Source: Epiperipatus broadwayi | Lineage: Eukaryota; Onychophora; Udeonychophora; Euonychophora; Peripatidae | Length of the DNA stretch: 64,000 nucleotides | NCBI GenBank assembly: GCA_028023455.1 | Contig: JAQFVV010000001.1 | Coordinates: 22,709,401 to 22,773,400 of the forward strand | Direction of reading: 5' to 3' | Part shown: positions 22,228-34,021 of the stretch, piece after piece | Position numbering within the stretch: position 1 is the stretch's first letter | How the letters are laid out: each line of letters opens with the position of its first letter | The notes under the pieces: model-generated | Database searches by the model: none | Seen by the model: the letters and a program-made list of their open reading frames with translations, nothing else | What the model was told of the DNA's origin: nothing | Program-made: the position numbers and the translations under genes

Positions 22228-22488
22228 GTTCACATTCGGATAGCATCGCCACCTCTTCTTTATCCTTGCTATATGGGTATCAATATTGCTACTAAAGAAG
22301 AACTTATAGCTAATCAGGTTTTACCTGTTCAATTGGCTGAATATTTTGGAGCAGACAGCTTAGCCTATCTTTCACTGGAAGGTCTTGTTTCAGCAGTGGA
22401 AGAAAATATCCAGGATTTAAAAGTTAAACGTCTTGGACATTGTACAGCCTGTCTTACTGGAAATTATCCAATGCCTCTTAACTGGTGA
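22228..22488 (+). CDS. PPAT: PPAT, terminal exon
   Basis: Encodes the last 86 residues and the TGA stop (22486-22488). The order is VHIRIASPP, then CYMGI (Fe-S ligand cysteine), [26 protein letters not shown], and GHCTACLTG, holding the final two ligand cysteines. The four-cysteine set is therefore complete with the one in the exon at 16303. The segment between [12 protein letters not shown] and GHCTAC is about 20 residues shorter than in the human protein, a variable surface region. Phase 0 at the acceptor. Confidence 0.96.
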   Translation, partial: VHIRIASPPLLYPCYMGINIATKEELIANQVLPVQLAEYFGADSLAYLSLEGLVSAVEENIQDLKVKRLGHCTACLTGNYPMPLNW

Positions 22489-22585
22489 AATAAATATTTT
22501 AAGACTTATAATAGTATGTACTATAAAAAGTGAATCTGTAAATATTAATAAATAATAATAAATAAAATATTTCAGTGTGAAATAA
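22489..22585 (+). terminator. PPAT 3' UTR and polyadenylation signals
   Basis: The stop is followed by AT-rich sequence with AATAAA at 22561-22566 and related hexamers just before and after it. The cluster of overlapping signals means the exact cleavage site cannot be chosen. Confidence 0.65.
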
Positions 22586-24508
22586 ATAAAAATTAATTTT
22601 ATTTGAATAACATTTTTAAAATTACTTTTTGGAAATATTTGTATATATATACTCAAGCAATTTAAAACAATGACATTCATTTTTAAAATTATTATAGTAA
22701 AATGTAAAGATTTTTCAAAATTGGGGAATTTCTGATTTATATATTTATAGATATTTTATGACAATGTACAGTTTTTAAAAAAGTATTCTAAAAATATGTT
22801 GTTTTTTTTTTCAAAAAAGAAATTCAACTATATCTTTAAGTTTTTTTTCAAACATTTTTTTAAAAAATAAAATAATGTATTGATATACTATAAAATTTTT
22901 CACTAAAATTACTTTTTTCAATGTATATATTTACTTTACCATTCATTGCAGAGTCAAAATTCTTTAATATGAAAAAAAAAATTGTGACAATATTACTACA
23001 TCGCTGTAATCTTTATATCAGTGGCTTTTAAATAATTTTTAAACACTAACCCATTTCTATCCTCATTACTCTAACTATATAAGCTTTAAGTAATAGATAT
23101 CAAATTCCTACTTACTTATTATCATCTATAATTCGTTAAAAAATAAAAATATATAACTATGATTGCTGGAAATTTCTATCGCATTACTATTTTTATTTTA
23201 TAAAATGCTTTGTAATTTTATGTTGCCATTAAATACTTATTGTAAAAATATTGTTATCAAGTATTGTGAACAAAATGTTTATAAAAACATTATAATTGGC
23301 ATGCAAGGTTAAAATTTATCTTTTGTTTTATACACTAAATGTAAAATGTAGATTTACATTGTATATTCTTACGATGAAATATTTTGGCACTGAAATCCTA
23401 TTTGTAAAATTTATTACTAAAACTATGTATGAATTAGCTATAACAGTATCAGCGGTTTAATTTTTTACTTAATAAAACAAACAGTTAAAATTATGTTTGA
23501 ATGGGGATTAGCAATTTTAGAATTCTGCAGTTCTTATATGGAAAATTTATTTTTGTATTTTATATTTTAATAACAATACAAACAAAAAAGAAAAAAAACT
23601 ATTACTTATGTAACATAAATGCATAGTCTTGTGTTATTTTGATGCTTTTCTTGTAGATGTTTTTATCATTTTCAATAAGACTGGCTCAAGTCTCATAATA
23701 TATATTTTTTATGTACGCTCATGATTTTGTAAAATAAATAATGAAGCAAAGAAAAACTGCCACTTGACTTCTGTAGTTATAATTCTTTTAGAATTATTTT
23801 AGTTTATAAATATTTATTAAACTGAATAAAATATCAGTATAATTTCTTTGTCAATTTAGTCACCGACTAGATAATGATGTAATGCATATTTTCTTTTTTA
23901 AAATCATATTAGTAGTTATACTAACCTTATAAATTGACGATTTAAAACATTAATTATATTGAATATTCAAGTTTGGCTTAATGCCCTGTGATTTAGCACA
24001 GTATCAAATTCTGAAGCAAAAGACTCACAGATAGTTCTGGTACTTCTATTGCTTAAACTTCTTACAACAAGTAATGAAGTCATTTGATTATATATGTATA
24101 TTTACTAAATGGTAATTGTTATATCAAGTGAAGCTATTTTTTATTGCCATAATTATAAATAGCAATATACTAATTAATATTTTATTTTTATGTAATCATT
24201 CTATTATTTTCTCAAAAATGAAAAAACTCAGATGACCTGATTTCTTCCCAGCTGAAAATAAAATTGGATAAGTAATCTTGATTTAAACATTATTAGAGCA
24301 ATAAATAAATAAATTATTGCAAAGTAATTAAAATACTCTTTACCTTATAAAGATCAAAGATTAAAAATGCAGTTGCTTTCAATAACTATTATACTTCTAA
24401 GTTGTTGTGTAAAGTTTTGATATTTTATGCAGACCGCAGTTGTTAAATTGAAATGTAATTGGGAATTAGAAAAACTAATATCCACATAGAATTAAGTCAA
24501 TCATCATA
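22586..24508. other. Intergenic AT-rich DNA downstream of PPAT
   Basis: No coding, RNA or transposon feature was recognised. Poly-A/T runs are frequent. Confidence 0.6.
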
Positions 24509-24760
24509 ATGTACAGAAAATTTAATTTATGTGGAACATGTATTGTAATAAAATTGCCCATTTGCATCAATGTATTTTCATTCCAATTACTGTTAGTACA
24601 ATTAGTATTGTATATTTATTTTAATTATTTAACAGAAGCTATGGAATCTACTTCAGATGTAAGCACCAATAGTGCTATTAAAAACAAACATTTGATTTTA
24701 TTGATTCATGAAAAAGTTAAATTGTTGAAAAAATTGACTAAAGAAAATATTTTAACTTGA
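24509..24760 (+). pseudogene. Small ORF, possible pogo/Tigger-type fragment
   Basis: The second half of this 83-residue ORF (KNKHLILLIHEKVKLLKKL) resembles the N-terminal helix of Tigger/jerky/CENP-B-type proteins, where K(R)KHxxLTLxEKxxxLKxL precedes the helix-turn-helix. The frame ends at a TGA right after that helix and nothing recognisable follows. The first half is hydrophobic and AT-driven, so it is probably not translated. It could equally be a chance ORF; confidence is low. Confidence 0.25.
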
Positions 24761-25426
24761 TTATTCTTTAGTAAAAAATATTATATTTCTTTTGAAAAGT
24801 ATTATTTCATATATATTTATGGGGATATATGAGAATTTTTAATCTTTGATTTAAGAAAATAAATATAAACATTAAAAAAACAAAAACCATTATACAGATT
24901 AAATTCTCTCAAAGAAATGTTAACATAATTATGGAAAAGCAATATTCTTCCTAAGCAATAGGAGATATACTTAAAATTTCCTTTCTACTATGCACTCTTG
25001 AAACATGAATAATGACATTTGAAAAAGGTGACCTCAAGTTGCATTGCATACTGAACCAGAATTCTTCAGAAAACCCAGATCACAATCTCTTATGTCTTCA
25101 TTACCGATTCAGCATTTAATGATACTAAATCATTACAATTAGATATATAAATGTTTACCTTATTACTCACTCATTAAGCTAAAGTCTAATTAAGATATAA
25201 ACTTTAAACCCACTTAAAGATTAACATATTTTTTAAAAAATCTAAACACACAGTAATAAATTTTTTATTTTTGTAAGCAACATTTTAAAATAAAATTCCC
25301 TATTTAATTTTTATTTAATTAATACTGTACTACAAGGAAAGACTTATTTAATTTTTACTATTGTTATAGAATAATTTCTTTAATAATCAGGAAATCATTA
25401 TTGTAATCTGAAAAACTGGGAATTAA
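24761..25426. other. Intergenic AT-rich DNA
   Basis: Nothing recognised. Confidence 0.6.
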
Positions 25427-25540
25427 AAACTCTCCATACAGTAGTGCCTCTTACAGTAATCAATGGATGGCACTACTGTATAGAGTTTTGTCTCTGGTTT
25501 AATAGCTTGTGCAACCATATGAAATGGTGATCATATGATG
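25427..25540. repeat. Truncated copy of the 450-bp retrozyme-like family, hairpin form
   Basis: Positions 25427-25448 and 25469-25489 are inverted copies of AACTCTCCATACAGTAGTGCC. The flank continues with GGTTTAATAGCTTGTG and GAAATGGTGATCATATGAT, matching the arms of the palindrome at 18280-18511. Only the terminal part is present and the hammerhead core is missing. Confidence 0.65.
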
Positions 25541-25594
25541 CATATAGATTTCATTACAAAAGTAAAGTGTTGAATATTGTACAGATGAGGTTTA

Positions 25595-26347
25595 GTTTAT
25601 TTGGTACTCATCTTTTAGCTAAAGATGCTGCTCTATGGTGCGGTTTTCGCACCAAAACACATAAAAATGCTGTTTCCGCGGCCGGCACATTCGAACCCGC
25701 GTTTTCTAATAATACAACTTTTTTGTTGTGCTACAGAATGCAGGCCGCTATGTCGCGTCGCAGTACAGCATGTATGTCACATATCAGCAAATACATTTTC
25801 CGAATTCGCACAATTTATAAAATAATTATGGCTTGATGAGAGAGTTTGTATTTGAATTGTATTGAAATGTTGTTTTCATTGGATTTTTTTTTATTTTAAA
25901 CTATTGAAATGTTCAGATTTTTTAAAGCAATAATTATAAGACTTTTTACAACGTACTGTATTGATCTTTTATTTGGGAAAATGTTAAATATCTGTTTTTA
26001 TTGAGTTGCAATTAGGTAACGTGTCAAGTAACGTACTGTTAGTAACATTCCACGAGACAAAGAAGATTCTACCGTCTGTATATTTTTGAATTAAAAAAGC
26101 GGTACGAAAAAAATATCCAGTAAGAAAAGTCCAAATAGACAGGTTTTTTTGTAAATTTCATAAAAAGCAAATATTATAAACATGTTTAATAAGTAAAGAA
26201 GACATTTGTATGTGTTTGTTGTTGTTTAAAAAAGCACAGAAAAATTATTAAAATCAACGGCCCGTGAATGTTCATATTTTATAGTTTTAGCGTGAAAACG
26301 GCACCATCCAACGGCATCTTTAGCTATAAGACAAGCACCGTTTATTT
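25595..26347. mobile_element. DNA transposon (non-autonomous) with TIRs and 8-bp target duplication
   Basis: The element spans 25603-26339 (737 bp). It is flanked by a perfect direct repeat GTTTATTT (25595-25602 and 26340-26347). Its ends are inverted repeats of ~60 bp: the left begins GGTACTCATCTTTTAGCTAA, the right, read inward, GGTGCTTGTCTTATAGCTAA, and similarity continues through GGTGCSGTTTTC. An 8-bp duplication points to hAT, P or Merlin; the GG start argues against typical hAT (CAG) ends. It is much richer in CpG than its surroundings, which suggests a recent arrival. No transposase is encoded. Confidence 0.85.
25670..25770 (-). repeat. tRNA-like promoter boxes inside the TIR element
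   Basis: On the - strand, GCGGGTTCGAATGTG (around 25691-25705) closely matches the Pol III B-box GGTTCGANNCC except at the end, and CATAGCGGCCTGCATTC ~45 bases upstream lies in A-box position. This could be a SINE captured by the transposon or a coincidence of its GC-rich interior. No cloverleaf can be drawn. Confidence 0.3.
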
Positions 26348-27543
26348 ATTTATTGTTTTTTCATTTAAGGATTAATTCAATAAAATTTATAAAATAAATA
26401 CATTTTTCAAAGTCCCTATTCATTAAATTATAGTGACATCTGCTGATGAAATGGAGCCACAAACTTTCGAAATCCAAGCACCATATGTTAAAATTTTAGA
26501 TAGTAAATCAACTTATTTAAATCTTCATATAATTCTTGTAAATTACTTCAATCTGCATTAAACAACAATGACTTCTACCATAATGGATGCTAGATAAATT
26601 CCACAGTTAGCTTCTTTCCGTAGCAAAAATAGTTATATTGCATCTTAACAATTAACATTTGTCTTTATACTATTTAAACTAATTATTGAAAGCTTTATAC
26701 ATTTTTAAGTCTTTAGTCAAGACAATTTCCTTATCTACCTCATTATATATTTTTGTGATCTCAATAAACTAATGTTATTTACTGTTCTTTATTAAAACAG
26801 ACTAGAATGGAGATAAAAATCATACTGATTAATAAGACATAATGGATAAAATCCATGGAGATCAATCAGATATATAATAAAATGCCCATGTTAATTTACT
26901 CTTGGTAAAAATTTAATGAAATGTATTTTAAAATACATATAATTGCATAAACAATGTTAGTTACTTATAAAAAATGAAACAGTCTTAAGACTTTGCATTA
27001 AATAATTATCTATCAAACCATGTTTCTTCAGAATGAGAATACATGGACTAGGCAGGTTGTCATTCTCTGCTGAGTTAATTTAAAAAGATCAATTTGATAT
27101 AACAATTACTCATGATTATGAAAGTAAAATAATAAAATTGCTAGAAATATATATATCATATATTTTATGTTTTATCAGTGAAAATATTCATTTCATATTT
27201 TTCTACTTAATCTAATACTTTTTTTTTTTTAAAAAAAATCCAATAATTTCATATGTGTTAAATAAAAGCAAAAGACTCGGGTAATATTTTTTTAAGCTTA
27301 TCATCGAATCAGTAAAGAAATTCACTTCAGAGAATATTTGCAGTGTATTAATAAAACAAATATTTAAACAATTCAAAAATGAAATTATATTTTAAATAAT
27401 ATCTGGTGAATGCTATGTTACATTTTTATATCCCTAAAAATATTCAGTACAAGTTGTCAATACCTAATAGAATCTACAAATTGAAATAAAGGGTTCTAAT
27501 GATAATCGACAAAGTAATAAACTAGTTAAAAATGTAAAAATAG
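26348..27543. other. Intergenic AT-rich DNA between two convergent genes
   Basis: No feature recognised. It separates the transposon from the XPNPEP3 polyadenylation signal. Confidence 0.6.
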
Positions 27544-27549
27544 TTTATT
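27544..27549 (-). terminator. Polyadenylation signal of the XPNPEP3-like gene
   Basis: AATAAA on the - strand, 27 bases after the TGA stop at 27576-27578. A further A/T-rich stretch follows. Confidence 0.6.
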
Positions 27550-27575
27550 TTATATATAATAATAAATACATTTTT

Positions 27576-27742
27576 TCATTTCTTTTGGCTAATAATTTTC
27601 TTCAAATCTGAAACTTCTTTTGGGCATTTACTGGTCAAAATATGAGGTCCATTTTCAGTGATTAAAACATCATCTTCAATCCGTACACCAATTCCTCGAT
27701 AATTATAAGGAACTTTTTTGTCCATCTCATTTATATAGATAC
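27576..27742 (-). CDS. XPNPEP3: Terminal exon of Xaa-Pro aminopeptidase 3 (XPNPEP3-like)
   Basis: XPNPEP3 is a mitochondrial/cytosolic M24B metallopeptidase that removes N-terminal residues preceding proline. The exon encodes the last ~54 residues: GIYINEMDKKVP, YRGIGVRIEDDVLIT, GPHILTSKCPKEV. The Glu of RIED is the final metal ligand of the pita-bread active site. The RGIGVRIEDDV...LT..CPKE pattern matches the C-terminus of animal XPNPEP3 better than XPNPEP1 or PEPD. The acceptor CAG ends at 27743. The first two bases complete a Gly codon (phase 1 from upstream), and TGA is at 27578-27576. Upstream exons were not found in the window. Confidence 0.85.
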
Positions 27743-29800
27743 CTGGATATGAAATATCACAATATTAAAAAATTTTGTTTTCAAAAAATTATTAAACAAT
27801 AATATTAAAAAAATTAATTAAAAAAAAAAAAATCAACAAATTTGCTATTATTAAAAAAAAAACATTTTTTTCATAAATAAAACTAATGTAGAAAGTATTA
27901 CAGAACTCATAAAATAGAACGATTTTGTTCACAGAATCATAATGCATAACTATATTGTCTGATATATTGTTTTTCAATTAGGTAGTTTATTCATATCATT
28001 TATAAAATATGTGATTTGTTTAATATTTCTTATAATTTATTATTTTTTGGAAGTTATTCATTCCTGCTATCAGCTTTTCCAATATTTTTGGAAGAATTTC
28101 TTGAATTAGTAAACAGCTCTTAATTTTCCGCTCACATCTGGCCTATTGACATTATGTGCATTTATTTTCATTGTCTTCTGAGATTGACAATTTATCATTA
28201 CATGTAATCTATGATGAAATCACAATGTACCAACAATTCATATATTTTTCAAATAATGTGCATTAATCATATTAAGAAAATAGTGCATTAACATTAAAAT
28301 TAGCTGTAAAATTTTTTATGTACATCATATCAGTTAGATAATACATAATTAGTTGTGATGGCAAAAATTACAGATTGATTATAACTATAATTAAATATGT
28401 AAATTATATAATCTAAGTGGTATAGTTCAGCAGTAAAATGTCAGTATCTGGAGTGTAAGATCTTCAGATTGATTTTCATATTAAATATTAATAGTATGAA
28501 GCATATATAATTGGAAAAAATGCATTACTTAAATAGAATGTTTGATCCAAAAATTGAGAAAATCTTTCAATAATGATATTCTGACAGAATAACTTTATAT
28601 TGTTTTATTTGTAATACATTGTGCTTATATATTTGTATGACTTGGAAACAATTTTATATTTGTGAATAGATTCAAATTGTAATATATTCAATAGTTCTCT
28701 TTTCTTTGATGTAACAAAAAAATTAGTATTGCATACAATAAAGTTTAGGAATATTGTCTATGTATATATATTGTAATAGTAGGTATCCCTTCTTTACCCC
28801 TATTTGTCTTGTCAGGGCACCACTAGACTATTCAAATCCAGAAAAAGTGCCATGTTGAGAAGCCATTCTCAACGTTAGTTTATTTTGAATTGATACGCCA
28901 TTTGTAATGATAATTATCTAGCCCTAGTTGATATACCATTTATAACTATATAGGATTTACATTTATAAAGGGTATGTAGTTTTAATATTTATAATAGTAT
29001 ACAGTTTACACCTGTGTTGATGGTAAATCATCTTCATCCACCCACAATTGTGCAGACAAATTCTTATTCAAAAACTCTCAAATTCTTATAACAATTCTCA
29101 AACAAATTCTTATACCGGAATAGTTTAAAATTAATGTTGCACAAAATGCATATTTTTATTTCCTTCAATGTGGTTGAAATCAAATTGAGTGGCAATTTTA
29201 TAATGATGGTCACCAATACATGATCATCATTGGTTCACAGTTGACTAGCTATATTCTTATACCAGATTAATGTGTAGACTGGCTCCCTACTGGTAAACAT
29301 GATCTAGTGAGTTTGTGAGAGAATAAATAAATTCTTGTACTAGAATGATCTATAACAAATGGATAGATGTATATTCAATAAATCATATTTAATTGCTCAA
29401 CATCACAAGTCTTTATATATTATATTTAATCACTAGACATTATAAGTCTTTATGATTTCCTGCTGGGATGCATAACCTACATCAGTTTACAAACAATAAA
29501 TAAACAAAAAGGATCACCATTATTTGTACAGCCATTTAGTCTATCTATCTCCAATTTACTAATTAATATAATGATGATGACTTTCCCATCCGCAGTTTTA
29601 TAACTAACATCATAATTACATAAATCATATCTGTTATTAATTTAGCATTGACAAATAATGCTTTGGTATACACCAACATATAATATAACAACCTTCAATA
29701 GTTCAATTGGATACTCTGATGACAATAGGTTAATATACATGGCCTCTTTAAATCATATTATGCACTTCCTTTCTCTAGTTATTTATTAAATTATTACTAC
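27743..29800. other. Presumed XPNPEP3 intron, with a possible SINE relic
   Basis: AT-rich sequence. Positions 28418-28485 (+) resemble a tRNA-derived SINE head: TATAGTTCAGCAGT in A-box position and AGATTGATTTTC in B-box position. A perfect 7-bp hairpin (GTTGAGA..TCTCAAC) is near 28852-28872. The ORF at 27792-27977 is low-complexity. No exon of the aminopeptidase was recognised. Confidence 0.45.
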
Positions 29801-29810
29801 ATCTCCTAAC

Positions 29811-30230
29811 TATGTTTTATGATTGGAATATACCTGCAACGATGGTTACCAGGCTAATTTCCACAAGAAAATTAATCAACCTTGGGAAATTATATATAAA
29901 CCTCTTCCATTCAAAAGAATCAAATTTTATTATGCGATTTATTGATATAAACAGAAAATTCACCTAATAATCGATAAAGTTTGGTCATCTTTAATGATAA
30001 TAACAGCAACAATAAATATAATCTTTAAACTATATTTTATGATTGGAATCCATTAGTGATCATGATGATGACTAAGCTATTTTATAAGAAAAATAATCAA
30101 CCTTAAGAAAACTATAAACCTATTTAATCAAAGAATTAAATTTTTATTATTAGTTATTAATATACCTTGAAAAATTTATATAAAATCAATAGATTGGTTA
30201 CATTTACTGATAACAACAACAAATATTATC
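29811..30230. repeat. Diverged direct duplication, ~220-bp period
   Basis: TATGTTTTATGATTGGAAT at 29811 recurs as TATATTTTATGATTGGAAT at 30031. The following blocks also match in order: CTAA..TTT..A.AAGAAAA.TAATCAACCTT, ATAAACCT, AATCAA.TTTTATTAT and GATAA.AACA.CAACAA. The copies are perhaps 70% alike, so the duplication is old. Confidence 0.6.
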
Positions 30231-32741
30231 TTCCCTCCCCCTTTCCCAAATGAATTTAAACTCAATTGTTAGTAGCATATAATATGATATATGGATGTTG
30301 ACACATTTAATAGGTATAGATATTTCAGATTATAAAATTTTTTTTTGATTTCATGAATAAACAACACTCAAAGCACATAATATATAATGTATAAAACATT
30401 AAAAAAATAAATAAACCAAAAATAGGTTGAGAAAATTTACTTAAATTACAAAAAAAAGGAATATCTAAAGAGAGATATTCATTCTGTCCCCGTCCCCCCA
30501 TTAAGCAAGGTTAATGATTACTTTAAAGTTATTTCTTACTATAATAAATTTCTACCCTCATATTCTTTATGATTGTACATTTATACAGAACACTTACACA
30601 AGCATATAGATAATATTGTGTTTGTGTGTTATTTCCCAATATTAATAAATCCTGCATTCAACCTTTAATTATAATAAGAATAAGATATATATCCCCCTTT
30701 TTTTCTTTCATGATATCAAAATTAATAAAAAAGAAAGCAACCCTTTAAAAAATACGTACATATATAAATGATTAATATAATGATTATAATAAAATAGATA
30801 ATCTTGATAAAATCAATATTCATCATTAGTGGAAAAAACCCCTTTTTAATAAATTATGCTTATTTTAATACTTTGGAGAGAGAGAAAGAAAATGGATTTA
30901 AAAAAAAAAAATGTTAAGAGTTATTGAGAAAATAAAAGAATTTGATATCATCGGGCACTTCTTTTTCAGATGTAGAAACCATTTCAGTTAATTTAGTGAA
31001 TTTTATTTAAAGTAAGGTTTATTTAAGATTAGAAATTTGAATTCAGCCATACACTATTATTTGACACGCAGAGATATATTACCCTCAGGCTTGTAATTTT
31101 TCTTTTTTTATTTTACTGCGATAAGGATGCTGACATGGATTCTGGATACCAATGGTCGTTGTACAATCTGCATTTCTTTAGGGATACTTTTCTTTAATAT
31201 TGTCATGGGTTCTTCCCATTTTTTTCTGCTCTGTTAGTAGGAATGTTAATAGATAAATGGACATTTTTCTTCTCTTCATATACTTCTTGCATTTTACTCT
31301 GCATTTTATTTGAATCCATCAACAGGAGACAAAAAGCAATTACAAGATTGGAGGAGTCTTTGGTCTTTGATGATCAGCCATAAGATGTTTCTGGGTGTCA
31401 TTTTCTATTTAAATTTTTTAGATATGCTAGCCTTTTTGGTTAGGCCTAAGGGCCTTCCAACAAAAGTATGTTGATTTTAGCACTGCATTTTGTTGTAGAA
31501 TCTCTTCAAATATATATATAAATGACAAGTTGGTTTTCAGAAGCAATAATACTTAATACTCAATTTACTAAAAAATATATATTTTCCTGATTATATATGT
31601 ACTTGTCTTGGAGACATCATGGAACTCTTATCTATTGGAATATCTACAGCTGTGAGTCCACCTGGTTATCTGAAAATCTCTTTATCTGTAGACCTGTGAT
31701 GCAATTATTTGATAGTTAAAAATTTATTCCTTGATGGTCTACAATAATTAGCAGTTTCTCTCATAATTTTAATTGTTTATTAATGAGTTCTTCTCTTTCT
31801 CTCTCTTTTTTTTAACATTGAAGTTATCTTGATCTTTAGAATTGACTTTAACACTAGATTTATCTTAATCTTTTAAAATTGATCATCTCTTTGTTTTCCA
31901 ATACCTTAAAAAAAAATTGGACTTAAATAATAAATAAATAAAAAAAAAACTTTTTACAAAGAAAATATTAATTTATAAAAAAACTTTTTGATGTATATTT
32001 CCATGTTTAAATTTTGTTATTTGCATATATACATACACACACATATATATAAAACCTGCTTAACTTAGTCAAAGCAAAAACAGAAAAAAATATGTATTGA
32101 ATTAATAGATGATTGGTGAAAACAAATTAAACTATATGAAAAGCTAAAGATTATGTATATTATTAGGAATAAACATCATATACTAAATCAGTAATGAAGA
32201 GTATTAAAAAATATTATTAAGAAAGAACAAAATTATAATTTATTAGATATAAATGAAATGAAAAAAAAGATTAAAAAAAAATGTATGGAGTGTGAGACAA
32301 CTATCTATATGTGCTTAAAACTACAACTCTTACATATAAATATGTTCTGATGTATAAAAACCACTGAGCTAAGTCATAATCATGAATATATCAGAAATTT
32401 AAAACTAAGACAATAGTTTCTTATATCCCTATTAAAATTTCATTTTTCAGTAGATTGTTAAAATATTCAAAATATATCCATTGCTCTCTTCACTAGTTAG
32501 AGTTTCAGCAATCATTTCTATTTCTTATTCCATGCTTAATATTTTCACAACCATATCCCTATTTTAGTTCATTTATCTTCTTCTTTTTACAATCTTAGTT
32601 CCTCCACAGATACCTAATCTATCAAACTATCAATTGAAAAAAAAAAAGAAAATTATCCTCATTCTTTTTGCAGTCCTTGCAACTGGAGATGTAGGGTTTG
32701 AACTCAATACTCTACAATATATATATATATTAAAATAGAAA
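30231..32741. other. Presumed intron; less AT-rich patch with coding-like look at 31.0-31.4 kb
   Basis: Mostly AT-rich. Around 31110-31340 the - strand has pieces of open frame without simple composition (QEVYEEKKNVHLSINIP; in another frame MTILKKSIPKEMQIVQRP), broken by frameshifts. This could be a decayed processed pseudogene or transposon piece. No family was recognised. Confidence 0.3.
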
Positions 32742-32820
32742 TTCATATAACATTACAATACTAGCCAAAAAAAAAAAAAATTTACTAAAATTCTTCCACA
32801 ACCATGGTTTCATCTATTAA
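32742..32820 (-). repeat. Partial copy of the PLE-2-associated tail
   Basis: Shares ACAATACTAG, ACTAAAATTCTTCCACAA and CCATGGTTTCATCTA with 20334-20400, that is, the GAAA/helix III half of the PLE-2 hammerhead-like motif. The core half is absent. A (TA)n run and a possible B-box-like GGGTTTGAACTC lie just to the left (32690-32735). Confidence 0.55.
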
Positions 32821-32886
32821 CAGAATTGTTCTATAGCTATTTATAAAAATATTATATTCATTACTATATCATCCAAGATTTGATAT

Positions 32887-33072
32887 CACTTATCTATCTA
32901 GCTTTGTTAATATTTTAAAGATCTCAAAAACACTAAAATGTCTGATTATATCTGCAATAATATTAATGCTTTTCATTAATCACTTATCTATCTATCTTTA
33001 TTAATATTTTAAATATCTCAAAAACAAAAATGTCTGATTATATCTGCAATAATATTAAAGCTTCTCATTAAA
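32887..33072. repeat. Tandem duplication, ~94-bp unit, two copies
   Basis: Unit 1 at 32887-32980 and unit 2 at 32981-33072. Both start CACTTATCTATCTA and share TTAATATTTTAAA, ATGTCTGATTATATCTGCAA and TAATATTAA. Differences are small, about 10%. Non-coding. Confidence 0.8.
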
Positions 33073-34021
33073 TTGCTGGACAAATATAAACCACAATTCT
33101 TTTAAATTTAAAATTCTCACAAGCTTATTAAAATTATCTGTGAAATGTATTGCAGTCATTTATATCAAAAATTTTAGTGATTAAAAAATAAATTGATCAA
33201 GTAAGATGATTATTAAATTCTATAGAAAGTGACATGAAACAGCTGTATCTATAATTTCAGATTTAGATGATGTCTATATTGAAACAGTAAGATCTGCTTT
33301 GCAGATCTTTGTTTCACCTTTTTCCTACCATCATACCTTAGTTTAAACCCCAGTGTATTGTAGTGTGTCTGCAATGCGCTTATATACCGAAAATCCTGCC
33401 CAATTTTAAACCACGAGTACAACACTCGTGTTATATATAATTGTATAACTCATGCCCAAATAAATAAAATGTTATGGATTATGTGTATGTTCACATAGTT
33501 TAGATTTATTTAAAAAGTAGGTTATATAGGTCGTAATTGCGCACATGCTGTGATATTTATTTTAAAACTTATGTTAAAATAATAAATTGTTATTTAAAAT
33601 TATTTTGTTTGAATCTGTTTACAAAAATATATTACAATCGTAATATTTGTTTTTGATTTAAAATAAAATTTATATTCATTTCGTAAATAGATTCAAATAT
33701 GGAAAAGGAAAAGTAAAATAATTTTCTTTTAGATTTAATAAAAATCACGCCATATATTTTCTGTTTAAAATAAATGAGGGCTGGTAGGAACAATAGTTTT
33801 AATTATTTAATGTTATAGAAGCTTATCTAGAAATGGAGCAGATGTCCACTTAAAGTCGTTTCTTTCAATTAGCAAAAGTTTGTTTTAATTAAATCAAAGT
33901 TGTAATCCGAATGTCGACAGGGAAATTAACAATAGAAATTAATTAAAATTTTGTTGAATTCCTTTAGACATTCAAATAGGATTGATTACAGCTGATAAGG
34001 AAGCAAAGTATGGAATATTTT
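33073..34021. other. Presumed intron, no feature
   Basis: AT-rich non-coding sequence. A GAGTACAACACTC-type hairpin lies near 33414-33430. Nothing else recognised. Confidence 0.5.

Noticed and set aside
25567-25836. Overlapping ORFs in the CpG-rich transposon as a transposase
   Set aside because: Two frames are open only because of GC composition; no transposase motif and the left TIR overlaps them.
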